64,000 nt of DNA from Psychrobacter sp. Choline-02u-9 (GCF_002836505.1 NZ_PJBF01000042.1:124001-188000); one strand, 5' to 3'; positions 54,765-64,000 are shown, counted from the first letter of the stretch. Notes: generated by a model from the letters alone, not told the origin. Numbers and translations are program-made.

Positions 54765-55073
54765 GCGTCTGTCCTTAGTAATGGGGCTGGTTGAATACGG
54801 ACATCGTTTATTTTTTATCACGCTATAAACGGCTCCGTCTCTCAACAACAGCTGATAAACAGCATTTAATACCTACTATTACAGAGCATTCAATAATCAT
54901 GCCAGAGCACTTCGATTAGCTAGGTTTTTGCGTGTTGCCATCAGACATAAAGGTATACCGTATCGGTTCGAGTCACTTATGTACAAAGGTTTTTACGTGA
55001 GTATAGTTAGCGCCACTATTTGCCAAAAATCAGGGTGAACACGATTGTTAACGACAGTGATATCAAAAATTAA

Positions 55074-55090
55074 TGCACCAAAATAGACAC
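55074..55090. promoter_or_regulatory. NtrC-like half-site
   Basis: TGCACCAAAATAGACAC keeps the left half of the NtrC site TGCACC-N5-GGTGCA, but its right half is poor. At about 205 bp upstream of the sigma-54 promoter it is at enhancer distance. Confidence 0.35.
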
Positions 55091-55279
55091 TACAGTGCCC
55101 CAAGTTGGATGTTATTGCTGTTTATAAGGGAGGCTGATGGAGTGTTTTAAATCTGCTGTGTTAATGCTTTATTAGCATAAGCGTCAGGTGTGGTAATGGT
55201 TATAGACCCGCCAGTAAAGGCGCTTGGATAATTAACGAGTGCTGATCTTTATACGGATTTGGCAGCGTACATAAATAAC

Positions 55280-55295
55280 TGGCATAACCATTGCA
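55280..55295 (+). promoter_or_regulatory. Sigma-54 promoter of the nitrate assimilation genes
   Basis: TGGCATAACCATTGCA fits TGGCAC-N5-TTGCW at all but one base, with the exact GG-N10-GC spacing. Transcription is expected near 55307, about 98 nt before the narK ATG. Confidence 0.7.
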
Positions 55296-55404
55296 CTGCT
55301 TGAAACATTGCTACTTATCATATTTGAATACTGCATTTTTTGAACACTTAGTACCTTTAGTACGTTGTCAGAACCCTGAAGTTAATCATTTGAGGAAGTT
55401 GCCT

Positions 55405-56913
55405 ATGTCATCATCAGCCCCCGTTGCACCTAGTAAAGACAAGCTTAATGTTTTGTCATTTACGGGTAAAAATAAAATCCTTCATTTAGGTTGGATGGCA
55501 TTTTTCCTTACCTTTTTTGTATGGTTTAACCATGCACCATTTTTATCAGCGATTGGAGAAACACTCAATCTGAGTAAAGATCAAGTCAAAACGCTACTCA
55601 TTTTAAACGTGGCACTGACTATTCCTGCCCGCGTGATTATCGGGATGCTGACAGACCGTTTTGGCCCTCGTATTGTTTATACCGCCATTTTAGCCATTGG
55701 TGCTATTCCTTGTTTTACCTTTGCGTTCGCGCAGGATTACAACACCTTGGCACTGTCTCGGTTTTTACTGGGTTTTGTGGGTGCAGGTTTTGTGGTGGGT
55801 ATCCGTTTGATGAGCGATTGGTTTCCAACCAATGAATTGGGAACAGCTGAGGGCATTTATGGGGGGTGGGGTAATTTCGGCTCAGCAGCAGCGGCACTGT
55901 TATTGCCGACTATCGCGATTGGTGCCGCAGCAGTGTTCGGTGGTGATGAAGGTTGGCGTTATGCAACAGCCACGTCAGGAGTTGTGATGGCGATTTATAG
56001 CATCATTTTTTATAAGATGGCGCGTAATACACCCAAAGGAGCTACTTATTTTAAACCCAAAAAATCAGGTGCCATGATGGTGACGTCATCAGGTGATTTT
56101 TGGTTAATGATGGTTTTTAAACTGCCTATGTATTTGGCATTGGCCCTATTGGCGTGGAAACTATCACCTGATGGTGTGAGCTTGCTGAGCCAGTCTAGTG
56201 TCACCATGGTCTATATCGGCCTTGCGATACTGTATGTTTACGAGTTCATCAGTAGCTACCGCTTTAATAAAGAGGTTTTCACCACGCCTGTACCAGTGGC
56301 GCATCGTTATGATTTTAAGCAAGTAGGTATTTTAAATATTTTGTATTTTGCTACGTTCGGCTCAGAGCTTGCCGTCGTGTCGATGCTTCCTTTGTTTTAC
56401 CAAGAAACTTTTAGTTTATCGATTGTGATGGCAGGGGTATTGGCATCGAGCTATGCCTTTATGAATCTCATGTCACGCCCAGGTGGCGGTTGGCTCAGTG
56501 ATAAGTTTGGTCGCAAAATTACTTTGTTGATTTTGACAGCTGGTTTGGCCATCGGGTATCTATTAATGGGCTTCCTTGACTCAACGTGGCCACTGGCATT
56601 GGCATTGTTAATCACAATGTTTTGCTCATTCTTTGTACAGGCAGGTGAGGGTGCTGTTTTTGCAGTGATTCCTCTGATCAAACGCAGTATGACAGGGCAG
56701 TTTGCAGGGATGACAGGCGCGTATGGCAATGTTGGATCAGTGGTGTATTTAACGGTGTTGAGCCTGGTGTCTTATCAAGTGTTTTTCTTTGTAATTGCCG
56801 CGACAGCAGTGGCTGGATTCTTTGCTTTGTTTCTCTTAAAAGAGCCAGAAGGCATCATTATTGAAGAGATGCCAGATGGCACATTTGCCGAAATACAAGT
56901 GAGTCATAGATAG
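55405..56913 (+). CDS. narK: Nitrate/nitrite MFS transporter, NarK family
   Basis: 502 aa with some twelve hydrophobic segments. TFFVWFNHAPF in TM1, GMLTDRFGPRIVYT in loop 2-3 and GGWGNFGSAAAALLLP (nitrate signature) identify the NNP family. It imports nitrate for assimilation. ATG 55405 is chosen for TGAGGAAGTTGCCT. It is the first gene of a four-gene run behind the sigma-54 promoter. Confidence 0.92.
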   Translation: MSSSAPVAPSKDKLNVLSFTGKNKILHLGWMAFFLTFFVWFNHAPFLSAIGETLNLSKDQVKTLLILNVALTIPARVIIGMLTDRFGPRIVYTAILAIGAIPCFTFAFAQDYNTLALSRFLLGFVGAGFVVGIRLMSDWFPTNELGTAEGIYGGWGNFGSAAAALLLPTIAIGAAAVFGGDEGWRYATATSGVVMAIYSIIFYKMARNTPKGATYFKPKKSGAMMVTSSGDFWLMMVFKLPMYLALALLAWKLSPDGVSLLSQSSVTMVYIGLAILYVYEFISSYRFNKEVFTTPVPVAHRYDFKQVGILNILYFATFGSELAVVSMLPLFYQETFSLSIVMAGVLASSYAFMNLMSRPGGGWLSDKFGRKITLLILTAGLAIGYLLMGFLDSTWPLALALLITMFCSFFVQAGEGAVFAVIPLIKRSMTGQFAGMTGAYGNVGSVVYLTVLSLVSYQVFFFVIAATAVAGFFALFLLKEPEGIIIEEMPDGTFAEIQVSHR

Positions 56914-56929
56914 TACGGGGTGAAGACAG

Positions 56930-59119
56930 ATGACGATAGCACACGCCAATAGAAACAATAGTCAAAATGCGGATGGTGATATGTACCAAAACGCTGATGA
57001 GATGGCGGTTCATTTTAATACAGGCAATCCGTCATCTCTAATAGGCTCAGGTCAGTTTGTTACCAACGATGTCAGCCAGCGCATTGATAGCCACGCTATT
57101 GATAAGACTGGTGACAGTAAGGATATTGTTGATGCCAGTACTGCATTATGGTGGCTTGATTTTTTCACTATGGCAGGTCGCAAGACTGAAAACCAAGACA
57201 GCTTACTTATCACCACCTGCTTGCCCTATCAATGCTCAGGTGCAGAATCATCTAATGCTAATCGCTCAATGCCTCATGCAGTATCTCACCCGTCCTCATC
57301 AGCCCCATTATTGGTGCTGATGGCAGATGGGGTCAGCGCTTGTCAGTTTCCAAAACAGGCAAGTCGACTGGTAGTGAATACCATTGCTCACAAAATCACA
57401 TTAGGGTTGACTGCACTGGCACAATCACAAGATGAGACGTCATCCATCAGTTTTGATGATGATCAAGTCGCCACTATCATCAAAACAGCAGTCAACAAAG
57501 CCAACGATATTCTATATTTTCCTCAATCGTATCAACGGGTACCGCCGTTGTTGTCTACGTTATCAGGCTTGCTCTGTATCGGTGACCGTATTCACCTGTT
57601 TCATACAGGCGACTCTCGAATATACCGCGTTGGGGTAGATTGTCTGACAGTATTGAGCAAAGATCATCGCGTGCACCGCGGCCAAGACAAAGGAGCGCTT
57701 GCTGCAGCTATCGGCGCAGATAGCCAGTTAGAGCTACAACAATCGGTATTTACCCTTCATCAAAACGAATGTTTGGCCATTATGACAGATGGGGTTTATG
57801 AGCATATAGAGCCCACAGAGTTGCAATTTGAGCTGTGCAGCAGTGCGACTGATATATTTCAGTTGATGGCCACCACGCACAAATTACCGCTAGGGTTTAA
57901 CACCAGTCAAGCCGTGTGCGAGCAAGCCTTTAGTGCAGGCAGTCATGATAATCTAAGCATGGTCATGCTGAGTATGAACACACGATCAGCCCATTTTACT
58001 TCTATCAATGGCTCAAAGGGTATTGGTCATTTTGATGGCATTGACTTTGATAATCTGGATACGGTCATACATGATGTGAATCGCTACCAGCTGCCAACCG
58101 ATTTACAGATAGGCGATCATATTGATGGTTTTACTGTGATTGGTATCATTGCTCGTACGGCTCGCAGTCACGTGTACTGGGTGCAAGATGAATACAATCA
58201 TGACTTTGTTCTAAAATCACCCAGTTTAGACTCTGTTGCCGATGGTCACTATCTGCGTGATTTTCTAAAAGAACGTAAAATCGGTTTGAGCCTATCAAAA
58301 CATCGCCGCGCAGGAGAGTCGGCTTACAATCAAGCTGATCCCAATCGATTGTCTGTCAATCCTGCATCCAACAATAGTGGTCATAACGTGGGTTCTGGGC
58401 TCAGTGAGTCGGGGCTGCTGCGTTACTATCCAGTACCAGCAAGTACCACATACTTATATCATTTGACTGAATATATCGCCGGTGAGAGTCTACGGGACTT
58501 TATGGATCGTCATGAGCCTTGTGATGTGTGGCAAACCTTTGATTTACTCACCAAAATTGGCATGGCGGTTCGAGTCATGCATCGCAACTATCTGTTGCAT
58601 CAAGACATCAAACCCGAAAACATTCTTTTAACCAAATCAGGCGCCGTCAAACTGATTGATTTTGGTTCCGCCAGTTCCTCTATCTTAAAAGACAGCACCC
58701 GACCACCAAATGGTGATTTGCACTATGCTGCACCAGAATATTACACCGATGCACCAAAAGGCGTGCATTCTGACTTGTTCTCGATTGCAGTGATTGGTTA
58801 TGAACTGCTGACGGGGCAATTGCCATTTAATACCCAAACACTAATGATGCCAAACCAAACACTAATGATGCCCGCGCAGCCGCTACGGCAACAGAACGTA
58901 CCTGACACCAGCCAACAGGCACTCATGCGTGCGCTGCATGTCAATACTAACGCGCGCTATCAAGCCATTGGTGAGTTTTTACAAGATTTTAACCCCGATA
59001 ATAAGGCGCACAGCCGCGACCCAGAGCCTCTCATTAAGCGTAACCCTCTACTAGTATGGCATGGCATTTGCTTCATAGAGTTTGTCATCATTTTATTGTT
59101 GTTGGCGTACTTTTCATGA
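56930..59119 (+). CDS. Bifunctional PP2C phosphatase / Ser-Thr kinase with C-terminal membrane anchor
   Basis: 729 aa. The first half is a PP2C phosphatase: RKTENQDS, VLMADGVSA, HTGDSRIYRVG, IMTDGVYEH and SHDNLSMV, with all metal aspartates present. The second half, about 395-690, is a Hanks-type kinase with the lysine in FVLKSPS, the catalytic LLHQDIKPENILL and IDFGSASS, and APEYYTD. The glycine loop (GIIARTARSHVYW) is degenerate. A last hydrophobic helix (FVIILLLLAYFS) anchors it to the membrane. It is 16 bp after narK, suggesting reversible phosphorylation in nitrate uptake or reduction. Target unknown. Confidence 0.88.
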   Translation: MTIAHANRNNSQNADGDMYQNADEMAVHFNTGNPSSLIGSGQFVTNDVSQRIDSHAIDKTGDSKDIVDASTALWWLDFFTMAGRKTENQDSLLITTCLPYQCSGAESSNANRSMPHAVSHPSSSAPLLVLMADGVSACQFPKQASRLVVNTIAHKITLGLTALAQSQDETSSISFDDDQVATIIKTAVNKANDILYFPQSYQRVPPLLSTLSGLLCIGDRIHLFHTGDSRIYRVGVDCLTVLSKDHRVHRGQDKGALAAAIGADSQLELQQSVFTLHQNECLAIMTDGVYEHIEPTELQFELCSSATDIFQLMATTHKLPLGFNTSQAVCEQAFSAGSHDNLSMVMLSMNTRSAHFTSINGSKGIGHFDGIDFDNLDTVIHDVNRYQLPTDLQIGDHIDGFTVIGIIARTARSHVYWVQDEYNHDFVLKSPSLDSVADGHYLRDFLKERKIGLSLSKHRRAGESAYNQADPNRLSVNPASNNSGHNVGSGLSESGLLRYYPVPASTTYLYHLTEYIAGESLRDFMDRHEPCDVWQTFDLLTKIGMAVRVMHRNYLLHQDIKPENILLTKSGAVKLIDFGSASSSILKDSTRPPNGDLHYAAPEYYTDAPKGVHSDLFSIAVIGYELLTGQLPFNTQTLMMPNQTLMMPAQPLRQQNVPDTSQQALMRALHVNTNARYQAIGEFLQDFNPDNKAHSRDPEPLIKRNPLLVWHGICFIEFVIILLLLAYFS
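58834..58871 (+). repeat. 21-bp in-frame duplication in the kinase domain
   Basis: CCAAACACTAATGATGC occurs at 58834-58850 and 58855-58871. It duplicates QTLMMP, giving QTLMMPNQTLMMPA in the loop after the kinase GELLTGQLPF segment. It looks like recent slippage that keeps the frame. Confidence 0.7.
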
Positions 59120-59171
59120 CACGCTGTTTTGCATTCAATGCTGCTCCGCGCGGCTAAGGAATTTTCTGTTT

Positions 59172-60650
59172 ATGTCGCTATCTATGTCGCAAGCCTCCAC
59201 TAGGGTAGATACTCATACCAACACTCACGCCTTAGCATCAGACCATCAAAAAAACGCTGGCATCGTTATTATCGGAGCGGGCATGGCAGGCAGTCGTTTT
59301 GCCATTGAGCTTGCTCGCACGCAATCAAATGATGACACCGCCCGTTTGCCAATTACGTTAATCAGTAAAGAGCCGCAAGTGGGCTATAACCGCATTATGC
59401 TGTCACCAGTATTGGCTGGCGACACAGCGTTTGAAGATACTTATTTATATGACAACTCAGAGTATGAGCAGCTGGGTATTACCGTGCTGGCTGGGGTTGC
59501 AGTAGAGACAATAGATACTAAGTGCCAGTGTATTGAGCTAGATGATGGGCAAACACTCAACTATGCCAAGTTAATAATGGCCACAGGATCAACTGCTCGA
59601 GTCATTCCGTTCCCCAATCACACGGCTAAGGGCGTGCATGTGTTTCGAGACCTTGCCGATGTGACCGCTCTGATGGACTATGCCCGCCAAGGAAAAACGG
59701 GTTTGGTGATTGGCGGTGGCGTACTGGGATTGGAGGCTGCCTGCGCGTTAGCGGCACAGGGCGCGAGTATGACGGTCATTCATATGGATGGTTATGTCCT
59801 CAATCGTCAATTAGACCTGCCAGCCGCCGAACTTTTGCAAGCCGAGCTCCGCCGCCGAGGGGTTTGTCTCGCGGTTTCTGCACACACTGAAGCCATTGAG
59901 ATGAATGACGCAGGAGAAGTATGCGGACTATCTTTAAAAGACGGGCGCATGCTAGCGGCCGATTTTATCGTGATGGCAGTGGGTGTGATACCCAATACAG
60001 CGCTTGCTAAGCAAAGCGGACTCGAGGTTAATCGCGGTATTGTGGTCGATGATTTTATGCATACCAGTTGTCCCAATGTTTATGCGATTGGTGAGTGTAT
60101 AGAGCGAGAGGGCGAGCTATTTGGAATGGTGGCGCCGGTCAATCAACAAGTAGATACGTTGGTCACGGTTTTAAAAGATGCTTTGATAAAAAACGATACA
60201 AATGTGATAGACAATAAAACTGCCGTACCAGATCACTGGGTTTCTTTTGTGAGCAAACCGTTGTCATTAAAATTAAAAGTATCTGGTATGTCGGCATTTT
60301 CTGCAGGGCAAATCGCTTTTGATGACGAAGCCGCTGATACTGTTGAAACCCTCGTATATCGTCAGCCTGAATTAAACCATTATCATTGTCTGTACCTCAA
60401 AGAAAACAAACTCATTGGTGCTGTGCTTTATGGGGACACCAGCGATGGCAGCTTTTATAGCCAGTTGATTATAGATAACGTTGATATTACGTCCATCAAA
60501 GACACACTCATATTTGGTGAGGCATATTGTCATTTGGATGAAATCACACTTAACAATTTGCCAACTACGGAAGTAGATATAGAATTTAATGAGACAGACA
60601 AGAACGTCGATCATCATAAAGCGGCTGAACTGTTAGAGGATGCATTATGA
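59172..60650 (+). CDS. FAD/NAD(P)-dependent oxidoreductase of assimilatory nitrate reductase
   Basis: 493 aa. IVIIGAGMAGSRFAIELA (about 30-47) is the FAD fold and TGLVIGGGVLGLEAACALAA the NADH fold. DFIVMAVGVIPNTALAKQSGL and VYAIGECIEREGELFG complete the pattern. It resembles the first half of NirB and the NasC-type reductase partner, and probably supplies electrons from NADH to NasA. ATG 59172 follows TAAGGAATTTTCTGTTT, a loose spacing; a second ATG lies at 59184. Its stop overlaps the nasA start (ATGA). Confidence 0.83.
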   Translation: MSLSMSQASTRVDTHTNTHALASDHQKNAGIVIIGAGMAGSRFAIELARTQSNDDTARLPITLISKEPQVGYNRIMLSPVLAGDTAFEDTYLYDNSEYEQLGITVLAGVAVETIDTKCQCIELDDGQTLNYAKLIMATGSTARVIPFPNHTAKGVHVFRDLADVTALMDYARQGKTGLVIGGGVLGLEAACALAAQGASMTVIHMDGYVLNRQLDLPAAELLQAELRRRGVCLAVSAHTEAIEMNDAGEVCGLSLKDGRMLAADFIVMAVGVIPNTALAKQSGLEVNRGIVVDDFMHTSCPNVYAIGECIEREGELFGMVAPVNQQVDTLVTVLKDALIKNDTNVIDNKTAVPDHWVSFVSKPLSLKLKVSGMSAFSAGQIAFDDEAADTVETLVYRQPELNHYHCLYLKENKLIGAVLYGDTSDGSFYSQLIIDNVDITSIKDTLIFGEAYCHLDEITLNNLPTTEVDIEFNETDKNVDHHKAAELLEDAL

Positions 60651-63600
60651 ATGACGCTATTGCCAATGAATCTGCTGCAAGCAAAGTAGTATCAGCTAAT
60701 AAATCGAACGGCCTACCTAATAGCGTGCAAAAAGCAACAGACTGCGTCATTGAAACACATGATATAAGTGCTGCCAAAAATATAAAAAAAGCACTGACGT
60801 CTTCTGATGGCGATTTGATTGATAGCTCGATTGATAGCTCTATCACTACTATCCGCACGACGTGCCCTTATTGCGGAGTGGGATGCGGTGTTTTAGCGAG
60901 CGTAAATGAGACAGAGGTGCTGAGCGTTAAAGGAGATCCTGAGCATCCGGCTAACTTTGGTAAATTGTGCTCCAAAGGGAGTGCGCTAGCACAAACACTG
61001 GGCACTGCGCGCCGCTTGACCGAGCCATATTATCAAAACAAGCAAGCAGTCATGAAACAGCATCAGCCTATGCAATTGGGTAATGATTTCAATGCTATAG
61101 ACGTATCCGACAAGCCACTTATAAATCAGACAGACTGGGACACCGTTTTAGATGACGTAGCCAGTCGTTTAAATGACACTATCGCTAAACACGGGCGAGA
61201 CAGCATTATGTTTTATGTCTCAGGTCAATTGCTGACTGAAGACTATTACGTGGCTAACAAATTTATAAAAGGGTTTATTGGTAATAATAACATCGACTCC
61301 AACTCTCGGCTGTGTATGTCATCTGCAGTAGCTGGGCACAAACGTGCGTTTGGTGCAGACCTTGTGCCGGGTAATTACGAGGATTTGGAAGCTTGTGATT
61401 TATTGGTACTGGTAGGCTCCAATATGGCGTGGTGCCATCCTATTTTGTTTGGTCGATTTTTAGCAGCCAAAAAAGCCAATCCTAATAAAAAACTGATTGT
61501 AATAGACCCGCGCCGTACGGACTCTTGTGAATTTGCTGATTTGCATTTACCAATTGCTGCGGGTACGGATACACATTTATATAATGGGTTGCTGCATTAC
61601 CTAGATCAGCAGGGTTGCCAAGATGATGAATATGTTAACCAAAGCTTGGGCGTTGATGATGCGGTGAATGCTGCCAAAGCATGGAGCATTGACAAAGTTG
61701 CACACGCCTGCCAAGTGTCGGCAGATAGTATCCGCCAGTTCTATGAATGCGTTGCCGCCACTGATAAAACAGTCACTGCCTTTAGTATGGGCGTTAATCA
61801 ATCACAAAGCGGAACCGATAAGGTCAATGCTATTACCAATACCCATTTGTTCACGGGGCGTGTGGGCAAAGTAGGGGCCAGTCCGTTTTCACTTACTGGA
61901 CAGCCTAATGCAATGGGTGGACGAGAAGTCGGCGCCCTTGCAAATCTGTTGGCGGCGCATTTAGAACTAGACAATGCCGATCATCGTCAGCTTGTGGCAG
62001 ACTTTTGGCAGTCGCCTCAACCTATCTCCCCAAACGTGGGTGTCAAAGCCTGCGATGCTGCCGCTGCCATATTGGATGGTCGTATCAAGGCCATTTGGAT
62101 TATGGCCACCAACCCTGTGGTCAGCTTGCCAGATGCGGATAATTTTCGTCAAGCGCTTGCTGCATGTGATTTGGTAATTGTCTCTGATTGCTCGGTAGAC
62201 AGTGATACGGTAAAGTGTGCCGACATTGTACTGCCTGCTCAAGGGTGGGGTGAAAAATCTGGAACGGTCACCAATTCTGAACGGCGTATCTCTCGGCAGC
62301 GGACATTAATGCCTGCAGCAGGGCTTGCCAAACCAGATTGGTGGATACTGTCTCAAGTTGCCACACGAATGGGATTAACGGGGTTTGATTACCAACATCC
62401 TAGCGAGATATTTAATGAGCATGTGGCATTGACCGCTGATGGTAATACGCATAGCCACAGAACATCTCACTCTAATAAGAATTACCCTCGTTATCTGAAC
62501 CTTAGCAAAGACTTGTCTGCTTTAATGACAGATGAGGTACCAGCCGATAAACCTGCTCAACAATATATTAGCCAGCATATTAACCAGAACGGCAATCAAA
62601 TACATCAGCCAATCGTACTCAGTCAGCAAGCATACGAAGAGATGCTACCGTTTCAATGGGGTGGCACGCGTATCTCTATGATTGATAAGATAAAACCTTT
62701 AGAAAACGAGATTATTAATTCCGCTGCTACTATTACTAAGTCACAGTTAATCGCTATTACACCCTCTAATGAAGCGAGCGTAGCTAATGTGCATCGATAT
62801 CAAAGCAGGCAAAAACCCCAACTGATTGTTGATAATCGAACACCCTCTAAACACGAGGTTGAGTATGATACTCAATCTGAAAACGAAGTGTTTCATGTAC
62901 GCCTGATTACTGGCAGGCTGCGTGATCAATGGCACACCATGACTCGCACTGGCCTTGCATCGCAGTTAAATCAACATCAGCCAGTACCGACACTGACCAT
63001 ACATCCTAATGATGCACGGCAGCTAGGTGTTCAAGACAATGATTTTGTGCAACTGCATCGTAGGTATGAAAACTACGGAAAGTATGAAAGTTATGAGAAC
63101 GGCGTGACCAATAATGGCATAGTCATTGATATCGCGATGAGTACGGCTAGGGATGGCAACGAGCCCGCAAGTACCGTAATGGCGCAAGTTGCCATTAGCG
63201 ATACGTTGCGCGTTGGTGATGCGTTTATGCCCATGCATTGGAGCAATGCTTTTGCTAGCTTTGCTCGGGTAGGTCCCCTTATTCCAACAGTCGTCGATCC
63301 ACATTCAGGGCAGCCAGAGCTCAAAAATTCGGCGATCAGTGTCACGTCCGTTCCTATGCAATCATTTGGCAAGATTTTGGTGCATCCTGAGTGGCAAGAC
63401 GCCGTTATAGTGCAACTACGTACTATTTTGGCCAATTTTTCTGCGCAATCGTCAGAGAAAGAATTGTCTGAAACAAAATGCGAAGCACATTCGAATAATA
63501 TTTTGCCAGAGGCATTACCTGCACTTACTTGGAGTTTGAGTCATCAAAATAACAGTGTCTTGATAAATCTCGCTAGCCCGATGGTGGAGGCTAGCAGTAC

Positions 63601-64000
63601 CTTAGCGTGCCCCGAGTTTTGGCAGCAGTTTATGGCCTCTATGCAATCATTATCACAGCCAAACTGTCAAGAGCGTGTCATGCATACGGCGTTTACGGTC
63701 GATAATGTACAGAATCAATTGCGTTTTATTGTGACGCAATCTGCGCCTGAGACGGACTCAAATAACGCTGCCATAAATAGTGGGTCATCTGATGATGAGA
63801 GACCCAGCACACAACTGATTATGGCTATTTATGTTGCTCCAACGCAAAAGCAATTACCGAGTGTACGTTGGCTCGATAGCTGCTTTACGGATACTAGTCA
63901 AATACCTGTTAATCAACGATATAAATGGTTGCTAGCGGGGCGGCCTGCCAGCGGCTATGTTGATCCAGGACCTTTAGTGTGCTCATGTATGTCAGTTGGA
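60647..64000 (+). CDS. nasA: Assimilatory nitrate reductase, molybdopterin subunit (cut at window end)
   Basis: 1118 codons are inside the window and the frame is still open. A variable N-terminal extension of about 70 residues precedes the [4Fe-4S] site (Cys73, Cys76, Cys80 in CPYCGVGC and Cys108 in GKLCSKG). SRLCMSSAVAGHKRAFGAD holds the Mo-ligand cysteine, as in Nas/Nap enzymes. DRRRT-like IDPRRTDS, the QPNAMGGREVG loop and LITGRLRDQWHTMTRTG bind molybdopterin. No Tat signal is seen, so it is cytosolic. At the cut end GPLVCSCMSVG starts a BFD-type [2Fe-2S] domain. GAGGATGCATT precedes the ATG, which overlaps the FAD gene stop by 4 bp. Confidence 0.92.
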   Translation, partial: MNDAIANESAASKVVSANKSNGLPNSVQKATDCVIETHDISAAKNIKKALTSSDGDLIDSSIDSSITTIRTTCPYCGVGCGVLASVNETEVLSVKGDPEHPANFGKLCSKGSALAQTLGTARRLTEPYYQNKQAVMKQHQPMQLGNDFNAIDVSDKPLINQTDWDTVLDDVASRLNDTIAKHGRDSIMFYVSGQLLTEDYYVANKFIKGFIGNNNIDSNSRLCMSSAVAGHKRAFGADLVPGNYEDLEACDLLVLVGSNMAWCHPILFGRFLAAKKANPNKKLIVIDPRRTDSCEFADLHLPIAAGTDTHLYNGLLHYLDQQGCQDDEYVNQSLGVDDAVNAAKAWSIDKVAHACQVSADSIRQFYECVAATDKTVTAFSMGVNQSQSGTDKVNAITNTHLFTGRVGKVGASPFSLTGQPNAMGGREVGALANLLAAHLELDNADHRQLVADFWQSPQPISPNVGVKACDAAAAILDGRIKAIWIMATNPVVSLPDADNFRQALAACDLVIVSDCSVDSDTVKCADIVLPAQGWGEKSGTVTNSERRISRQRTLMPAAGLAKPDWWILSQVATRMGLTGFDYQHPSEIFNEHVALTADGNTHSHRTSHSNKNYPRYLNLSKDLSALMTDEVPADKPAQQYISQHINQNGNQIHQPIVLSQQAYEEMLPFQWGGTRISMIDKIKPLENEIINSAATITKSQLIAITPSNEASVANVHRYQSRQKPQLIVDNRTPSKHEVEYDTQSENEVFHVRLITGRLRDQWHTMTRTGLASQLNQHQPVPTLTIHPNDARQLGVQDNDFVQLHRRYENYGKYESYENGVTNNGIVIDIAMSTARDGNEPASTVMAQVAISDTLRVGDAFMPMHWSNAFASFARVGPLIPTVVDPHSGQPELKNSAISVTSVPMQSFGKILVHPEWQDAVIVQLRTILANFSAQSSEKELSETKCEAHSNNILPEALPALTWSLSHQNNSVLINLASPMVEASSTLACPEFWQQFMASMQSLSQPNCQERVMHTAFTVDNVQNQLRFIVTQSAPETDSNNAAINSGSSDDERPSTQLIMAIYVAPTQKQLPSVRWLDSCFTDTSQIPVNQRYKWLLAGRPASGYVDPGPLVCSCMSVG

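Larger units (their letters stand above)
54765..55404. other. Divergent control region between nirB and narK
   Basis: 640 bases with no convincing gene. It holds an NtrC-like half-site (55074-55090), a near-consensus sigma-54 promoter (55280-55295) and a leader of about 98 nt before narK. No clear sigma-54 element was found for nirB on the other strand. Confidence 0.55.

Noticed and set aside
54765..54900. Sigma-54 promoter for nirB on the minus strand
   Set aside because: No GC-N10-CC arrangement with the needed flanking bases was found in the nirB upstream region.
1..64000. CRISPR arrays, tRNA or rRNA genes, prophage
   Set aside because: No regularly spaced repeats, cloverleaf-type sequences or phage structural genes were noticed on either strand.

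Overview
Organism. The window reads as chromosome of a gammaproteobacterium of the Moraxellaceae, most likely Psychrobacter. This is inferred from moderate-to-low GC, near-uniform AAGGA-type ribosome sites, a CatM/BenM-controlled benzoate pathway with ADP1-like parts, a DcaP-like porin and a CueR/CopA pair. No rRNA, tRNA, CRISPR array, phage block or intact transposase was seen.

Layout. (1) 1-11.6 kb: an Old Yellow Enzyme start, an IclR regulator, an AAHS-family MFS transporter and a complete CoA-based beta-oxidation set (acyl-CoA dehydrogenase, enoyl-CoA hydratase, 3-hydroxyacyl-CoA dehydrogenase, 3-oxoadipyl-CoA-type thiolase, acyl-CoA ligase, thioesterase, porin). It looks like a dicarboxylate (adipate, dca-like) or aromatic side-chain module. 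Three copies of one palindrome and a fourth half copy lie at its promoters and probably define the IclR regulon. (2) 11.9-26.3 kb: a one-strand run catB-catC-catA-benA-B-C-D-benE-catI-catJ-catF-catD-benK, which takes benzoate to succinyl-CoA and acetyl-CoA, with a divergent CatM/BenM-type LysR gene. Perfect ATAC-N7-GTAT operators sit about 65 bp upstream of predicted starts for catB and benK. Both modules end at 3-oxoadipyl-CoA. (3) 26.4-32.6 kb: an unassigned gene facing four glycosyltransferases in an operon. (4) 33-43.3 kb: small regulator and enzyme sets (LysR/SDR/EamA, homocysteine methyltransferase, MDR dehydrogenase, GST, LysR), interrupted by a large SEC-C protein with a PD-(D/E)xK-like core and by a roughly 278-bp MITE-like element. 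(5) 43.6-44.7 kb: two AT-rich ORFs (DUF1272; HEPN-like), each followed by an attC-like site, probably relict integron cassettes. (6) 44.8-51.5 kb: cueR-copA, an orphan NADAR-type antitoxin homologue, and a LysR/DoxX/DODA-dioxygenase set. (7) 51.6-64 kb: assimilatory nitrate metabolism: nirBD divergent from narK, a PP2C-kinase fusion, an FAD oxidoreductase and nasA, which runs off the end. A near-consensus sigma-54 promoter precedes narK.

How it works together. Regions 1 and 2 form a catabolic island whose branches converge on the beta-ketoadipate thiolysis step, with separate regulators and transporters. Region 7 supplies ammonium from nitrate. The most unusual pieces are the IclR operator set, the cassette pair with a HEPN-like protein, the SEC-C/nuclease-like protein, the orphan NADAR protein and the kinase-phosphatase in the nitrate operon.
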